Assembly: GCA_020310875.1 (NCBI GenBank)
Contig: CM035413.1
Coordinates: 181,592,085-181,656,084, forward strand
DNA: 64,000 bases
Origin: Ceratopteris richardii
Taxonomy: Eukaryota > Streptophyta > Polypodiopsida > Polypodiales > Pteridaceae
Direction of reading: 5' to 3'
Shown: piece by piece, positions 42,290 through 55,249 of the stretch
How the letters are laid out: each line of letters begins with the position of its first letter
Numbering within the stretch: the stretch's first letter is position 1
Notes under the pieces: model-generated
The model's database searches: none
The model's input: the letters and a program-made list of their open reading frames with translations, nothing else
What the model was told of the DNA's origin: nothing
Position numbers and translations under genes: made by a program

Positions 42290-42577
42290 TTATTTTGCCC
42301 TTTCATCTAGCTTACCCCTTATTTGTGACAGTACATGAACATAATCTAAACAACCAAACAACTTGCAATATCCAAGACTAGGTTTTCTTCCATACCATGC
42401 TTCATAAGGAGTCATACCTTGGAGTGATTTGGATGATAATCTATTGAAAAGGTACACAACAATTGAAATAGCCTCTTCGCATATATAATGTGACAACCTC
42501 TTTTCTTGAAGCATTATTTTGGCTGATCTAACCGATGTCTTGTTTCTTCTCTCTACAATTCCATTCAATGAAGTATT
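42290..42577 (-). pseudogene. Element A integrase C-terminal part, copy 2
   Basis: Duplicate of 4450-4737. It ends at the LTR of element C. Confidence 0.85.
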
Positions 42578-42950
42578 TAGATGGTGATGCACCACAATGC
42601 CCTCTCCTTCTTGAGATCTCCACAATGATATCCTCAGAGTAGAAAACCGAGCTGCAGGTGCCACACATGGTACTCCACACAGAGGTTGTAGAATACATAG
42701 AAAAACACAGTACACAAGAAGCACGAGCACAAAATTCTTAAGTGTTACAAATGCAGTCAAACCTATAGTCTGTGGCTGACTATGCCACTATATGTTTTAT
42801 TAAAGAACATATCAAAAAGTTCGGTGCCCATTTGGCCTTTCATATGAACACTAATGGTAACAACTCCCACGAAAGGCCAATATGGCCAAAGTAACTATGG
42901 GAGAAAAAATCAAGAATGATAACGAATACCTGAGTGTAAGTATGCAGAAT
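42578..42950 (-). repeat. Element C 3' LTR, copy 2
   Basis: Duplicate of 4738-5110, followed by the same RNase H tail. Confidence 0.75.
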
Positions 42951-43224
42951 ATACCTCCCTCTTGATTGGCATTTTACATAGTATACAAGTGATGGTGTAA
43001 TACAATGAATCAAGTAATCCCCATCAAGTGATAACAATGTCGAATTCTATCATGTGGTAGAGCTTTAGTCAAAGCATTTATAACATTATCTCAAGTATGA
43101 ACCTTCTCAAGAATAATGTGCTTAGTGGCTAATAAATCTCTACTGAAGTAACACCTCACCTCAATGTTCTTGGTCTTTGCATGATAGACTAGATTCTTAG
43201 CCAAAACAATGTCACTTTGACTAT

Positions 43225-43455
43225 TGTTGATGTATTTAGGTGGTGATGTGTGTGAATGCACTAGGACTGCTGGGGCACTTTTTTCCCTCTTTAGGAGGTT
43301 TTTTTCCCTGACTCGTATATATGCCTATTGCCCTAATGGTTTACTTATCTTTGTATGTTCTAGTGGTAGTACAAATCAATATTGTGTGTTGTGCTCTGAG
43401 CTTTTTCTTCTTCCTTATGTTGTTTGCGTGCTTCGGCAGACCTCAAAATCCAACA
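43225..43455 (+). repeat. Element E 5' LTR, copy 2
   Basis: Duplicate of 5385-5614 with small differences near its middle. Confidence 0.92.
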
Positions 43456-46400
43456 ATTGGTATCAGAGCAGGTCATCGCTTCATCTAGGGCATCGTCATC
43501 ACCTCTCTGATCATAGCCTCAGAATCGCACAAATTTTGGTGAGCATACTCAGGGTGATTAGGAGATCAAAATTGCTTTGCTCTATGGTGCTGAAATTGCG
43601 ATCTAAGCTTGTTTTGGCCTTCGAATGCACTATTGTAGCAGTTGTGTAGGCTATTTTATCTTTTTGTGCCAAAGATATATACAAGTTTCAGTTCACCAGT
43701 ATAAGCATCTCAAAGTTTGCTACAGGTTTAGAAGAACTCGTTAGGGTAGTTCTGTTCAACTTTTTTAGATACAATCATTTTTTTGCATCAGGGTATTTTA
43801 GTTAGAGGCCATGCTGAAAGCAGTGATGTATTTCATATGTTGGCTGTTGAGGATAAGTTGGATGGTACAAATTACCCATTGTGGGCTTATATGATGCATC
43901 ATGTATTGGTCGCAAAAGGATTGTGGGATATTTTGCAAGGTGTTGAAAAATGTCCTATTACACTTGCAAATACAGGTAGTGGAGTTGATGCAGATGGTGT
44001 CAAAGATGATGATATTCTATAGATTCTTGTTCGTGCTGTGGTTCCTATTGCACCTACTATAGAGAAAATTCATTGGGATTGTAGAGATGCTCAGGCACAT
44101 GCATTGATAGCCTTGTCTATCAAACATGCCATTATTCCTCACATTCACTTTTGCAGAACAACTAAAGATGCTTGGCATACACTTACCACATTGTGCCAGG
44201 CTAGGAATGAGGCTCGTGTTGCTTACCTCCAAAAACAATTGGAGAGTGAGCATATGAATGAAGGTGATTCTACGGATAGTTTATAACAAAGATCAAAGAT
44301 TTGAAGGAAGAGCTAATTTTTGCTAGTGAAGTCTTGCTTGACAGTTCACTTGTGCAGACTGTTCTAAACAGTCTTCCTGATTCATACTAGAGTTTTTCTT
44401 ATACTCTTTGTTTGATGATGAAAGGCAATCCACATGCCTTATCATTTGAGGAGTTAGTCTGTCTTCTGTTGCAGGAAGACCAGTCTAGGTAGAACGGTCC
44501 ATTATGCGTGTTGCAGATCAAAATTTCCTGGCTAGTCAGAAGGGCAAAGGTAAACTAGTAAGTAGATATCTGCTAATTCGGCACAATCAAAGAAGGATGA
44601 TAAAGATGACAAGAAATCAGAAAAGCAGAAATTGTTTTGTAAGTATTGTAAAGCGAATGATCATGTCATAAATAATTGTCCAAAATTGGTTGCAAAAGAG
44701 GCAAAGGAAAAAGAGGTTGGAATGGTTGTTGCAGAGGCCTCTACACCGAAAACAGAGTATGCTAATCTTGTGCAGAATGAAGAATGGGCATTTACTACGG
44801 GCAACCAGACACATAACCTCATAGTGTCATTTCTTCACTTCACTCGAGCCTGCCCCTATAGGCAATACTGTCACATGCACCAACAACACCTCTTATCCTA
44901 TCATGGGAGTTGGTAAGATCATTCTGACTACTACTGATGGTAGTTCTTTTACATTGTCGGATGCATTATTTGTGCCGGGGATCAAGAAGAATATATTATT
45001 AGTTTTAGCTTCTATGAAAAATCTGTGAATGATTCAGCATGTGCAGTACATGATTCTCAGTCTATGTCACAGGCAAAGCTTTGGCATGCATGCTTTGGTC
45101 ATCTAAATTTTGCTATTTTGCTACGCATGCAGAAATATGATATGGTATCCTCTTTGCCCAAACTTGAGGCACTCGATAAACATGTTTGTGAAGGTTGTAT
45201 TTTGGGCAAAATGCATCATTCCTCCTTTCCAAAGGATGGTTCAGTTTGAGCTACTCAGAAATTGCAGCTTGTTCATAATGATATCTGTGGTACTATGCAG
45301 ACACCCTCTTTTGGAAACTTATATCTTTACTTCGTGACTTTCATCGATGATTTTTCCAAGCATGCATGGGTATATTCTCTGAAAGCAAAGTGTGAAGTGT
45401 TTATGTGCTTCAAACAGTTTTTGTTTTTGATTGAAAATTTGTTAGCATGTAAAATGGGCACCCTCCATTCTGATCGAGGGGGGAAATATATGTCTTCTGA
45501 TTTTTATGCATTTCTGGCTGAACATGGGATAAAACATCAGTGTATAGTGCTGTATACACCTCAACAGAATGGAGTTGCTGAATGGAAGGACATGTCACTC
45601 ATAGAGATGGTGATGTGTATGGTCGAGAGCTAGGCTTCACCACATAGTTTCTAGATTGAGGCTGTTATGTGTGCAACATATGTACTTAACAGGTGTCTGA
45701 CTAAAGCACTATAGTCTATCACTCCATATGAGGCTTGGCATGGTCATAAGCCATCTATTTCTCACTTGCGTGTTTTTGGTTGTCTGGCATACTCATTAGT
45801 GCTTGACCAACATTGCAAGAAATTGGATGATAAAATAGTGAAATCTATTTTTGTTGGGTACAGTTCTCAGAGCAAAGGCTATCGTCTATATCATCCTTGG
45901 ACTAAATGGATTCTGGTTAGCCGTGATGTTGTTTTTGTGGAGGATGCTATTCAACCATTACTGTCATGTACTAAGGAGACATCAATTAGCTCCAAAGACA
46001 TGAATGATACTTTGTTGCCTCTTTTTAGAGGTGGATAGTCTAGCGCTCGTCCTAATGAGTACTTCTTAGCCTTTACAGGTTTCATGTGATGATGCAAATC
46101 ATTCCATTTTTGATTCAAATTTACATGATGCACGGGTAGATGAGAGAGCTGATATTGAGGATGCAAAAACTATGCCAAAATGGCTAGTGCAGACTTTGCG
46201 TGATAGCAAATTAAATGCACCTCTATCATACTGCACTTGTTCAAGCTCTCATAGTGCCTCTTTTACATCAGATTGCTATGCTATGGCTTCCTCTAATCTT
46301 TGTGATGAGACTGAGCCTATTTTGTTCGATGAAGCACAAAATTATGAACATTGGATGGCTGCAATGCAATCTGAATATGATGCTATCATGAAAAATGGAA

Positions 46401-47729
46401 CTTAGTCTTTATGTGACATGCGTCTTGATAAGAAAGCCATTGGCACTAAATGGGTATACAAGTTGAAGTGTAAACCTGATGGAACAGCTGAAAGGTATAA
46501 GGCTAGACTTGTTGCAAAGGATTATGTGTAGAAAGGGCATGAAAACGAGGTATGCAAGTTAAAGACGGCATTATATGGTTTAAAGTAAGCACCACATGCT
46601 TGGTATGAAAAGATACATGCCTATCTGATTGCACATGGTTTTGAGACAGTCCAACTGAGAGGACCTTATATGTTAAGCATGCTAATGATGTGCTTCTGAT
46701 CATTGTTGTGAATGTTGATGACATGCTGATCACTAGCCCTCATGAGAAGCATATTGCTGATTTCAAGGCTGATTTGCATGCCTCATTTGAGATGTCTGAT
46801 TTGGGGCATTTGCATCATTATTTGGGCATTCAATTTATGCAAGTTGATGGCAAAATAAATTTGTGTCAAACAAAATATATTGACACATTATTGCAGCATT
46901 TCGGCCTTGAGGATTGCAAAAGTATTGCCACTCCTATGGAGATAGGTTTATGGTTGAGACATGATGTTGGAGATGCATTTGATGCTGTTCTTTATTAGTA
47001 CGCTATTGAATGTTTGATTTACTTATGCATTACTTGACCAGATATTTAGTTTGCTGTCTCACATATGAGCATGTTTATGCATTTCCCACAAGTCAAGCAT
47101 TGGCAGGTGGTTAAGCGCATCTTTTGCTACTTGAGTGGTAACTGGATACTTGGTTTGCTTTATCCTAAGGGGGGATCACTACTGCTAGATTTACATACTT
47201 TTTCTGACTTTGATTGGGCTAGAAACTTGCGTGTCCACTAGTGGTTTTTGCTTCATGCTTGGTAGCTCATGTATATCTTGGTTGAGCAAGAAGCAGTCTA
47301 CTATGGCCACTTCTAGTTGTGAGGCTGAGTATAGGGAAGCTTTCATAGCGATTGTTGAGAGTCTATGGCTCAGACACCTTATGGTTGATTTGGGTGTTGG
47401 TTAGTCTTCTGCCACCACCATCTTCACTGATAGTCAGAGCACATTGGTAGTTGTAAGGAACCTTGTGTTCCATGCTCGCACTAAGCACATTGAGGTGCAT
47501 TATCCTTATGTTATGGAGAGGTTCTCTACTGGAGAGACAAGGATGGCATATGTGCCCACACAAGAGAACATTGTAGACCTTTTCACAAAGACTCTGCCTA
47601 GGGAGACGTTTGAACCTTTCCGCAAAGCTTTGGGCTTACTTTATTTTGTGGATTGATTCCACATAGCTTGGCACTTCCTTATACATGAATGCCAACTCCT
47701 TGTTCATCACATCAATCCCTAGGGGTATT

Positions 47730-47853
47730 TGTTGAGATATTTAGGTAGTGATGTGTGTGAACACACTAGGACCACAGGGGGACTTTTTTCCCTCTTTAGG
47801 AGGTTTTTTCCCTTGTGCTGTTCGTGTGCTTCTGCAGACCTCAAACTCCAACA
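47730..47853 (+). repeat. Element E 3' LTR, copy 2
   Basis: Duplicate of 9890-10013, followed by ACTAT. Confidence 0.92.
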
Positions 47854-47858
47854 ACTAT

Positions 47859-48055
47859 CACTAAGCAAATGAGGTACATGTTGAGGTAGACCCATATCAC
47901 AAGCAAGACGAGAAAGCCATGTCTAAGGGACTATTTAAGTCCATATAAGCTCTTCTTGAGCTTACAAACTAGACTTTCTTTGCCACGAACTACATAACTC
48001 TCTGGTTGTTCCATGTAGATCTCATCTGTAAGTGTCCATGCAAGAAAGAAATATT
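47859..48055 (-). pseudogene. Element C RT fragment, copy 2
   Basis: The first about 60 bases match copy 1 (10019-10080). The rest is different C sequence with minus-strand RT landmarks 'EIYMEQPESYVV' and 'CKLKKSLYGLK'. It ends at the outer edge of D, where the plus strand reads 'aaatatt'. Confidence 0.8.
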
Positions 48056-48433
48056 TGTCACGAGGAAGGAGATAAGGAAGAGAGCTCACACACACTCTCA
48101 CTCTCAAGGAGAAGCACACAGACAGATTGAGGCAAGGAAGAATAATCTTCTTCTTCTTCTTCTATTACATAAAAGGAATGTACAAGATTGACCTAAAAAC
48201 AAGAATACAACAAGTGCAATATATAAAGATCAGTACATAAGGAAAAAACCTAATATCCGTGAATGAGTGAGCTGGCAAGAAACAAATGTGCCATCACTCT
48301 CGATAGATAAATCTAATAAAGCTCAATGAAGTATCCCTGACATATATCAGTATGACCACTATAAATGTCAGAGAAACAAAAAACTGGTACGTGTCATCCT
48401 GGATCATCACATGTTGAGCTTGATATCTCAACA
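48056..48433 (-). repeat. Element D 3' LTR, copy 2
   Basis: TGTCACGAGG...TCTCAACA on the plus strand, followed by 'ctccccctcaagctc', the complement of the polypurine tract. Confidence 0.94.
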
Positions 48434-49158
48434 CTCCCCCTCAAGCTCAACGCCATATCCTGTAATCCAAGCATCTCTCGAAACTTCTTTAACTTCTCAT
48501 CTCCAAGTGCTTTGGTGAAAATATCAGCAACCTGCTCATCTGTTCTCACATAAACAAGATCAATATCACCTGCTAATACCTTCTCTCTGATGAAGTGATA
48601 ATGTACCTCGATATGCTTTGTTCTAGCATGGAAAACAGGGTTCCATGCTAACTGTATGCTGCTAAGATTATCACAATAGATAGTGATAGGCTTTTGCACT
48701 TCCACACCTAAATCTGCAAGTAACATCTCCAGCCATGATGCCTCACATGCTGCCATTGCAGCACCTCTATACTCAGCCTCTGTACTCGACAAAGCAACAG
48801 TGGGTTGCTTCTTGCTGCTCCACATAATAGCTGTACCTCCAAGTGAGAAAAGAAAGCCACTAGTAGATCTTCTATCTGGAGTACTACCAACCCAATCTGC
48901 ATCGGTGTATCCATGATCCAGCAACTCCACACCAGCTTCATAAAACAATGCATAGTCCAAAGTAGCACTCACATAACGTAGAGTGCGCCTCAGAGCATCC
49001 AAATGTGGCTTCCTGGGAACCTGCATAAACTGACTTTCAAGTCCAACAATATAAATTAGATCAGGCCTTGTAATTGTGAGATATATAAGACTTCCCACAA
49101 TTTTCCTATACATAGTAGCATTTTCCAGTGCTTCACCTAATGTAGTATCCAATTTCAA
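48434..49158 (-). pseudogene. Element D RNase H, copy 2
   Basis: Duplicate of 11135-11859, with the same 'SSTEAEYRG' and 'VADIFTKAL' signature. Confidence 0.9.
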
Positions 49159-49161
49159 ATT

Positions 49162-50148
49162 CTAATCTAATGGCATAGAAATTGTCTTACAATCAGCCAT
49201 ACCATACTTTTGCAGCATATTCAAGGCATATTGCCTTTGCGACATCCATATACCTGTTTCTGTATGTATAAACTCAATGCCCAAGAAATAGCACAACACA
49301 CTAAGATCTTTCATGTCGAATTCCTGCATAAGAAGTTTCTTTACCTCTTTGATGCTTTCTTCATTATCACCACCTACAATCAGGTCATCAACATAAATAG
49401 CCACAATAGTGATGCCATCATCAGCCTTCCTTGCATATAGTGAGTGATCTGCATCACACATAGAGAACCCAATGCTGGTTAAGTAATCAGCAATCCTTGC
49501 ATGCCATGCACGAGGGGCTTGCTTCAGCCCATACAAAGCCTTTTGCAACCTACAAACATATTCTAGATGCTTTGAATCTTCATATCATTGTGGCTGGTCC
49601 ATATATACTTCTTCTTGTAACTCACCATGTAGGAAAGTATTCTTCATATCCATCTGATGCAAATTCCATCCTTTTGCTGTAGCTAATGCAACAAGTGTTC
49701 TAACAGTAGACATTTTAGCTACAGGGCTGAATGTTTCCTCATAATCAATGCCATATGTCTGTGCATAACCTTTAGCTACCAATCGTGCTTTATACCTGCT
49801 TATGCTACCATCAACATTATGCTTTACCTTGTAAACCCATTTGCAGCCTATGGATTTCTTTCCTTGTGGCAATGGAACCAGCTTCCATGTATCATTTCCA
49901 TAAAGTGCAGCCATCTCCTCATCCATAGATTTTTCCCAGTCTGCATTACCAATTGCATCTTCAAAACAAGAAGGTTCAGCATCTTGTATTACCTTTGTCA
50001 TGTAGGCACAATGGCGAGCCATGTAACTATCATATGTCAATCGTTGCACTGAGTTACACATCCTCCCAGATCTTCTTGGTCCTGGGTCACTTCTTCTTGT
50101 ATCATCTGCATGTGCCCTTCTTACTCCTGGAGTCTTCATAGAGGGCAA
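49162..50148 (-). pseudogene. Element D reverse transcriptase, copy 2
   Basis: Duplicate of 11863-12849, including the palm motif 'IYVDDLIVGGDN'. Confidence 0.9.
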
Positions 50149-50172
50149 TCCAAGTTCCTCATCAATACTCTT

Positions 50173-51900
50173 TTATGAACCACTTGAATCTCCATCTACA
50201 TTTTCAAAACCTGCACCTGTTTTACTACCAGCAGAAAGATTTTCTTTACCTTTCTTGGATGTATTTGATGAATTTGCTGGACTGAAATTTCCACGCAGTC
50301 TTCCACTCCATGGATTTGAGTTGGAACTATTTCTTGGTGATGCATCCGGTCCACTCAAAACTTGAGATTCTGCACTAGATTTTTCAGCATTTTCTTTGTC
50401 ATTTGGTTCAAGATTCAGTCCTTCTTTGGCATCTGCATAGAAGCTTGACATTTCATCAAATACCACATCTCTGCTCATCTTCACCTATCGTGTGAGTGGG
50501 TTATAACATTTGCACCCCTTTTGCTCAAGGGAATATCCAATGAAGACACATTTTTCTGCTTTTGAATCAAGCTTCGTCCTCAACTCATCTGGAACATGTA
50601 CATATGCAATATAGCCAAAAACTTTCAGATGTGATAAGTTTGGCTTTTTACCTGTAAACTTCTCTTCGGGTGTAACTTGATGTACAACAGCAGTCGGAGT
50701 TCTGTTCATGCTGTATACAGCAGTATGCATAGCTTCTGCCCAATAACAATGAGGCATATTCTTCTCAGCCATCAAGGCTCTTGCTATTTCTGCAATATGT
50801 CTATTTTTGCATTCAGCAACACCATTCTGTTGTGGTGTGTATCTGCATGAAAACTGACACCGAATTCCATGATTTTTTAGAAAACTGCTGAACTCATTTG
50901 ACATGTATTCACCTCCTCCATCAGATCTTAATGGTTGAATGTACTTCCCTGTCTGCTTTTCCACCATAGCTTTAAAATTCTGGAAGTGAGTGAACACCTC
51001 GCTCTTCTCTTTCATGAAATATACCCATACTTTGCGTGTATGATCATCAATGAAGGTAACATAAAACCTGCAACTGCCCATAGATGTGGTCTTTGCTGGA
51101 CCCCAAACATCTGTATGTACTACTTCTAGTACATTCTCACTAACATGCTTGTCATGTGGAAATGATGCTCTTGACTGTTTACCAAATTGACATGCTGCAC
51201 ATACCTTTTGCATTTCCGCAACTTTGAAATTTGGTAGTCCATGGACAATCTCCTTTGACTGCATCATTTTCAACCTTTGCAAGTTTGCATGTCCAATCCA
51301 TTTGTGCCATATCTCTATATCTGCAATAACTCCTGCACCTTTTGCAAACATGGCTGCATTCATTTCAGGAATCTTCACATTTAAGGTGAACATCCTACCC
51401 ACTTTGTTTCCTTTAGCAACCAATCGTCCATCCTGCTTGTACTCTTCTACATATAATCCATCAGCACTGAACCTCACTTGTAATCCCTGGTCAACCATTT
51501 GTCCAACAGAAACCAGATTCTTTGTTATATTTGGAACATGCAACACATCAGCAAGATGTTTTACCTTCCCGTCCTCCATAGACAATGCTATGTTTCCTGT
51601 ATGGTCAATAAGATGCGATGTATCATCACCTGTTTCAACATATCTAGGAACTGGCATTTTTTGCAAACTACTAAAACATTCTGCATGACTGGTCATGTGA
51701 TTTGAAGCACCTGAATCAACATACCAGAAATTATCATTCGATTTTGAAACACCAGCAGACATTGTATTCATCATGTGATGTTGAACCATAAACAGCTTCT
51801 CAGAATCATTTGCACTTATGGATGCATAGTTGTTTTGCTGCCTTCTGTTATTTTGATTCTTTAACATGCAATCACATTCAAAGTGTCCAGGTTTACCACA
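50173..51900 (-). pseudogene. Element D zinc knuckle, protease and integrase, copy 2
   Basis: Duplicate of 12874-14600. The open minus-strand stretch is longer than in copy 1 and reads 'NFWYVDSGASNHMTSH', the Copia protease DSGA site, then the full set of integrase landmarks. Fossil with several breaks overall. Confidence 0.9.
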
Positions 51901-52042
51901 ATTCCAGCATCCTTTACTATCATTACCTGAATCATTTCTTTGGAAATTTCTGCGACCTCTTTGGCTCCCCCTGCCTCAAAACTGTCCTCTTCACCATCAC
52001 CTTTTCCACGAGCTCTCTAGAGCCAGGCTGGCTCTGATACCA

Positions 52043-52421
52043 TGTCACGCGGAAGGAGATAAGGAAGAGAGCTCACACACACACTCTCACTCTCAAGGAG
52101 AAGCACACACACAGATTGAGGCAAGGAAGAATAATCTTCTTCTTCTTCTTCTATTACATAAAAGGAATGTACAAGAATGACCTAAAAACAAGAATACAAC
52201 AAGTGCAATATATAAAGATCAGTACATAAGGAAAAAACTTAATATCCGCGAATGAGTGAGCTGGCAAGAAACAAATGTGCCATCACTCTCGGTAGATAAA
52301 TCTAATAAAGCTCAATGAAGTATCCCTGACATATATCGGTATGACCACTATACATGTCAGAGAAAAAAAAACTGGTACGTGTCATCCTGGATCATCACAT
52401 GTTGAGCTTGATATCTCAACA
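52043..52421 (-). repeat. Element D 5' LTR, copy 2
   Basis: Duplicate of 14744-15122. The primer-binding site (minus strand, 52030-52042) abuts it directly. Confidence 0.93.
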
Positions 52422-55174
52422 ATTCACATCCATTTGGACTAGCTCTAAGTCCATTGCAAGGAATAAGAGCAACATGCACATGCTAGTTATCTTGACCATT
52501 CGAGAGAAGATTTCCTCAAAATCAACACCATGTTGTTGCTTAAAACTCGTTGCAACAATTTATGCTTTATACTTTGGAGAAGCACTATCTGATGTGAATT
52601 TCAAATTATATACCCATTTACATGGTAAAGATTTCCTACCCTTTGGCAAAGGTAGTAAATCTTGAGTACCATTCTTTAGAATCCAACTCACTCTTCATGG
52701 CACGCTCCCACTTGACATGATCCACTGTTTGCATAGGCTCTTTGTAGCAAGAAGGCTCATCAACACCTGTTAGCATAACAAAATCAAAACCTGGAACATA
52801 TCTATTAGGTGGATGTGAGACACATGTAGAGCGTCTCAATGGTTGTTAAACAGTAACATTTGCAAACTGATTTGATCGGACATTCTCTTGAACATCCCTA
52901 TGTGCATCATTCTTATGCATGCTAACTAGAGGACTAGTATCCTCAAACACCACTCTTCTCACTTCAACCTCCTTTATGGGCTGTTTATGCATCTTAGAAT
53001 CATTGAAAATAACATCACTACTTCTGGTCACTGATTGTGTTTCAGGATCTCATAAGCGATATCCAAATTGTCCTTCTCGACCATATCCAAGAAAAATGCA
53101 TTTTTTTGACTTATGGTCCAACGTGCTTCTAAGGTTATTGGGCATATGAACATATGATTCACACCCAAAAATGCAAAGATGATCATAATATGGTGGCGTC
53201 CCTATCTGTAACTCTTGTGTCACTTTCAAACCTTTGGCAGTACTAGGTGAAAGGTTAATCACGTGAATTGTAGTCAATACTGCTTCTACCCAAAAGCCTC
53301 CTAAAAGGTTTGCACGATGCATCATAGAAACTACTCTATCTTGAATAGTTCTATTCATCCTTTCAACTACAACATTCTATACTAGGGTATAAGGAGCTGT
53401 AAACTCTACAAATTCCTCTAGACTGACAAAAAAGGTTGAATTCATGTGAGGTATAATCACCCCCATTATCTGAACATAAAGCCTTAAGCTTAGGTGCTTT
53501 TTCAGTCTCAACTGAAGCAAGCCATTTTCTGAAAGTAGGGAATACCTCATCCTTTGCGTTGATAGGATATACCCAAAATTTTCTAGTAGCATCATCTATG
53601 AAAGTGAAAAAGTAAAGAGAACAACCTAATGACCTTGTGGGCATAGGACCACACACATCTGTATGAACAAGATCTAAAGGCTGAATTGAAGAGTCAATGT
53701 GCCTCTTGTGCACATTCGTAGTTTGCTTTCCATATTGACAATGCTCACAAAATGAAAAATGAGAGAAAAATAACACAAGTAGCCAGAATGGAAAATATTT
53801 TCCATTCCACTATATGATATATGGCCCAAATGGCCATGCCAAAATACAAGCCATAGGTGTTGAATAACATCTATCAAGTGTTCTTTCTATGATACAAATA
53901 AAGGAATAAGTGAGCCAACTTTAGCTCCTTTTGCAATAACCATATTTCCCTTTGATATGCAAAAGGACGGAGCATAGAAGACCACCTTATAACCAAGGTC
54001 ATTTTGATCAACTGAACTCAAAGTGCATGATAACTGAGGTTCATGGTGTACATTATGCATAGTAAATTTTGAACCATCAATGAATTGTATAACCACATCT
54101 CCAATCCCCACAACGTCACACTAGTAAAGTAAGAGTCACCAAGTCTCACTATACCAAGAGAATTTATTCCATAATTAGAGAACCATTCTATCAATGGTAT
54201 CACATGGAAAGAAGCACCAAAATCTAGCAGGCATATGTGGGAAAGACAATTATACATAAGAGCCTCAGTTGGCATAGTACTATCAAGTTTCAACACATCA
54301 ACATCATCATAAATAGCATTAATTTCTTCAATCTTCACACTCGAAGTAGATGGTGCAGGTAGTTGTTTAACATGCCCATCAACATTCTATCCTTTATCTT
54401 TAGCATTCTTTAATGCATAACAATCTTTCTTCATGTGTACTTTCTTATGACAATAATGGCATTTGATATCCATCTTCCTTGATTTACTTCTAGTCTTATT
54501 CCATTGACCATTCTTTTTCTTTTTCTTGCTCCTACCATGTTGCTTATCTTTCCTTGGTAAGAATCATGAACATTATATGCATCTCCACTTTGATTGCCAA
54601 CCATAGATTTTCTATGAATCTCCTCACTCAAAAGTGCTCCACAGATGTCATCATAGACTAGTTTACCACCAGGTGCACTATCACTAATAGTTGTGCAAAA
54701 TGTATCCCATGATGATGGCAAGGTGCATAACAACAAGATTGATTTGATTTCAGTATCCATATCCATTTTTTGAGCATGTAATTGGGAGAATATAGCATCA
54801 AACTCATTTAGATGAGTATCAACACTACCTATGTCCTTCATGTGAAGGTCATATAACTTTCTCATCAGATACACTTTATTTGATGCTATCTCTTTTTCAT
54901 ATGTATTGAATAACTTCTTCCAAAGCTCCTTCGCACTTTCTGAGTCTAATACTATAAAATAAGCATTATCTACTAGGTGCAATCGAATGGTAGACCTGGC
55001 CATTTCATCTAACTCATCCCAATCATCTTCATCCATGTCAGTGGGCTTCTTTGAGATTCCATTTACTAGCTTCCATTGCCTCCTCTGAATCAGCACATCT
55101 TTGATCTGATTCTTCCATAGAGCAAAGTGTGTGCCATCAAATTTTTGGATCTCAAAATGGTCTTTGCCCTGCAA
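52422..55174 (-). pseudogene. Element C gag to RT region, copy 2
   Basis: Duplicate of 15123-17875. Gag is at 54431-55174, the protease region 53887-54338, integrase 52846-53776 and the RT start 52422-52839. Same landmarks, same broken state. Confidence 0.87.
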
Positions 55175-55249
55175 GTTATAGCTCCTCCTCGAAACAGTGG
55201 CACTAGACCCTTATCCACTAGATGTGCCTGAGACCTCTAATGCCATGAT

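Larger units (their letters stand above)
20387..42577 (-). mobile_element. Copia element A, copy 2 (fossil, carries H and the Gypsy)
   Basis: Duplicate of 1-4737. The RNase H part lies at about 21006-21481, the RT at 41128-42010 and the integrase end at 42290-42577. The whole is stretched by H and by the Gypsy within H. It shows the same landmarks as copy 1. Broken. Confidence 0.85.
43225..47853 (+). mobile_element. Copia element E, copy 2 (fossil)
   Basis: Duplicate of 5385-10013. It has LTRs at 43225-43455 and 47730-47853, the primer site just inside the 5' LTR and the target duplication ACTAT on both sides (43220-43224 and 47854-47858). The gag region is at about 43783-44690, integrase 45025-45950, RT 46310-46970 and RNase H 47000-47656. 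Broken, many breaks, mostly shared with copy 1 and so older than the duplication. Confidence 0.95.
48056..52421 (-). mobile_element. Copia element D, copy 2 (fossil, both LTRs complete)
   Basis: Same element as copy 1 but with a full left LTR. It is flanked by 3-bp ATT on both sides, shorter than the 5 bp typical of Copia. The LTRs differ by about nine substitutions in 378 bp, so insertion is much older than the Gypsy. Coding remains run right to left from zinc knuckle to RNase H. Several breaks. Confidence 0.93.
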
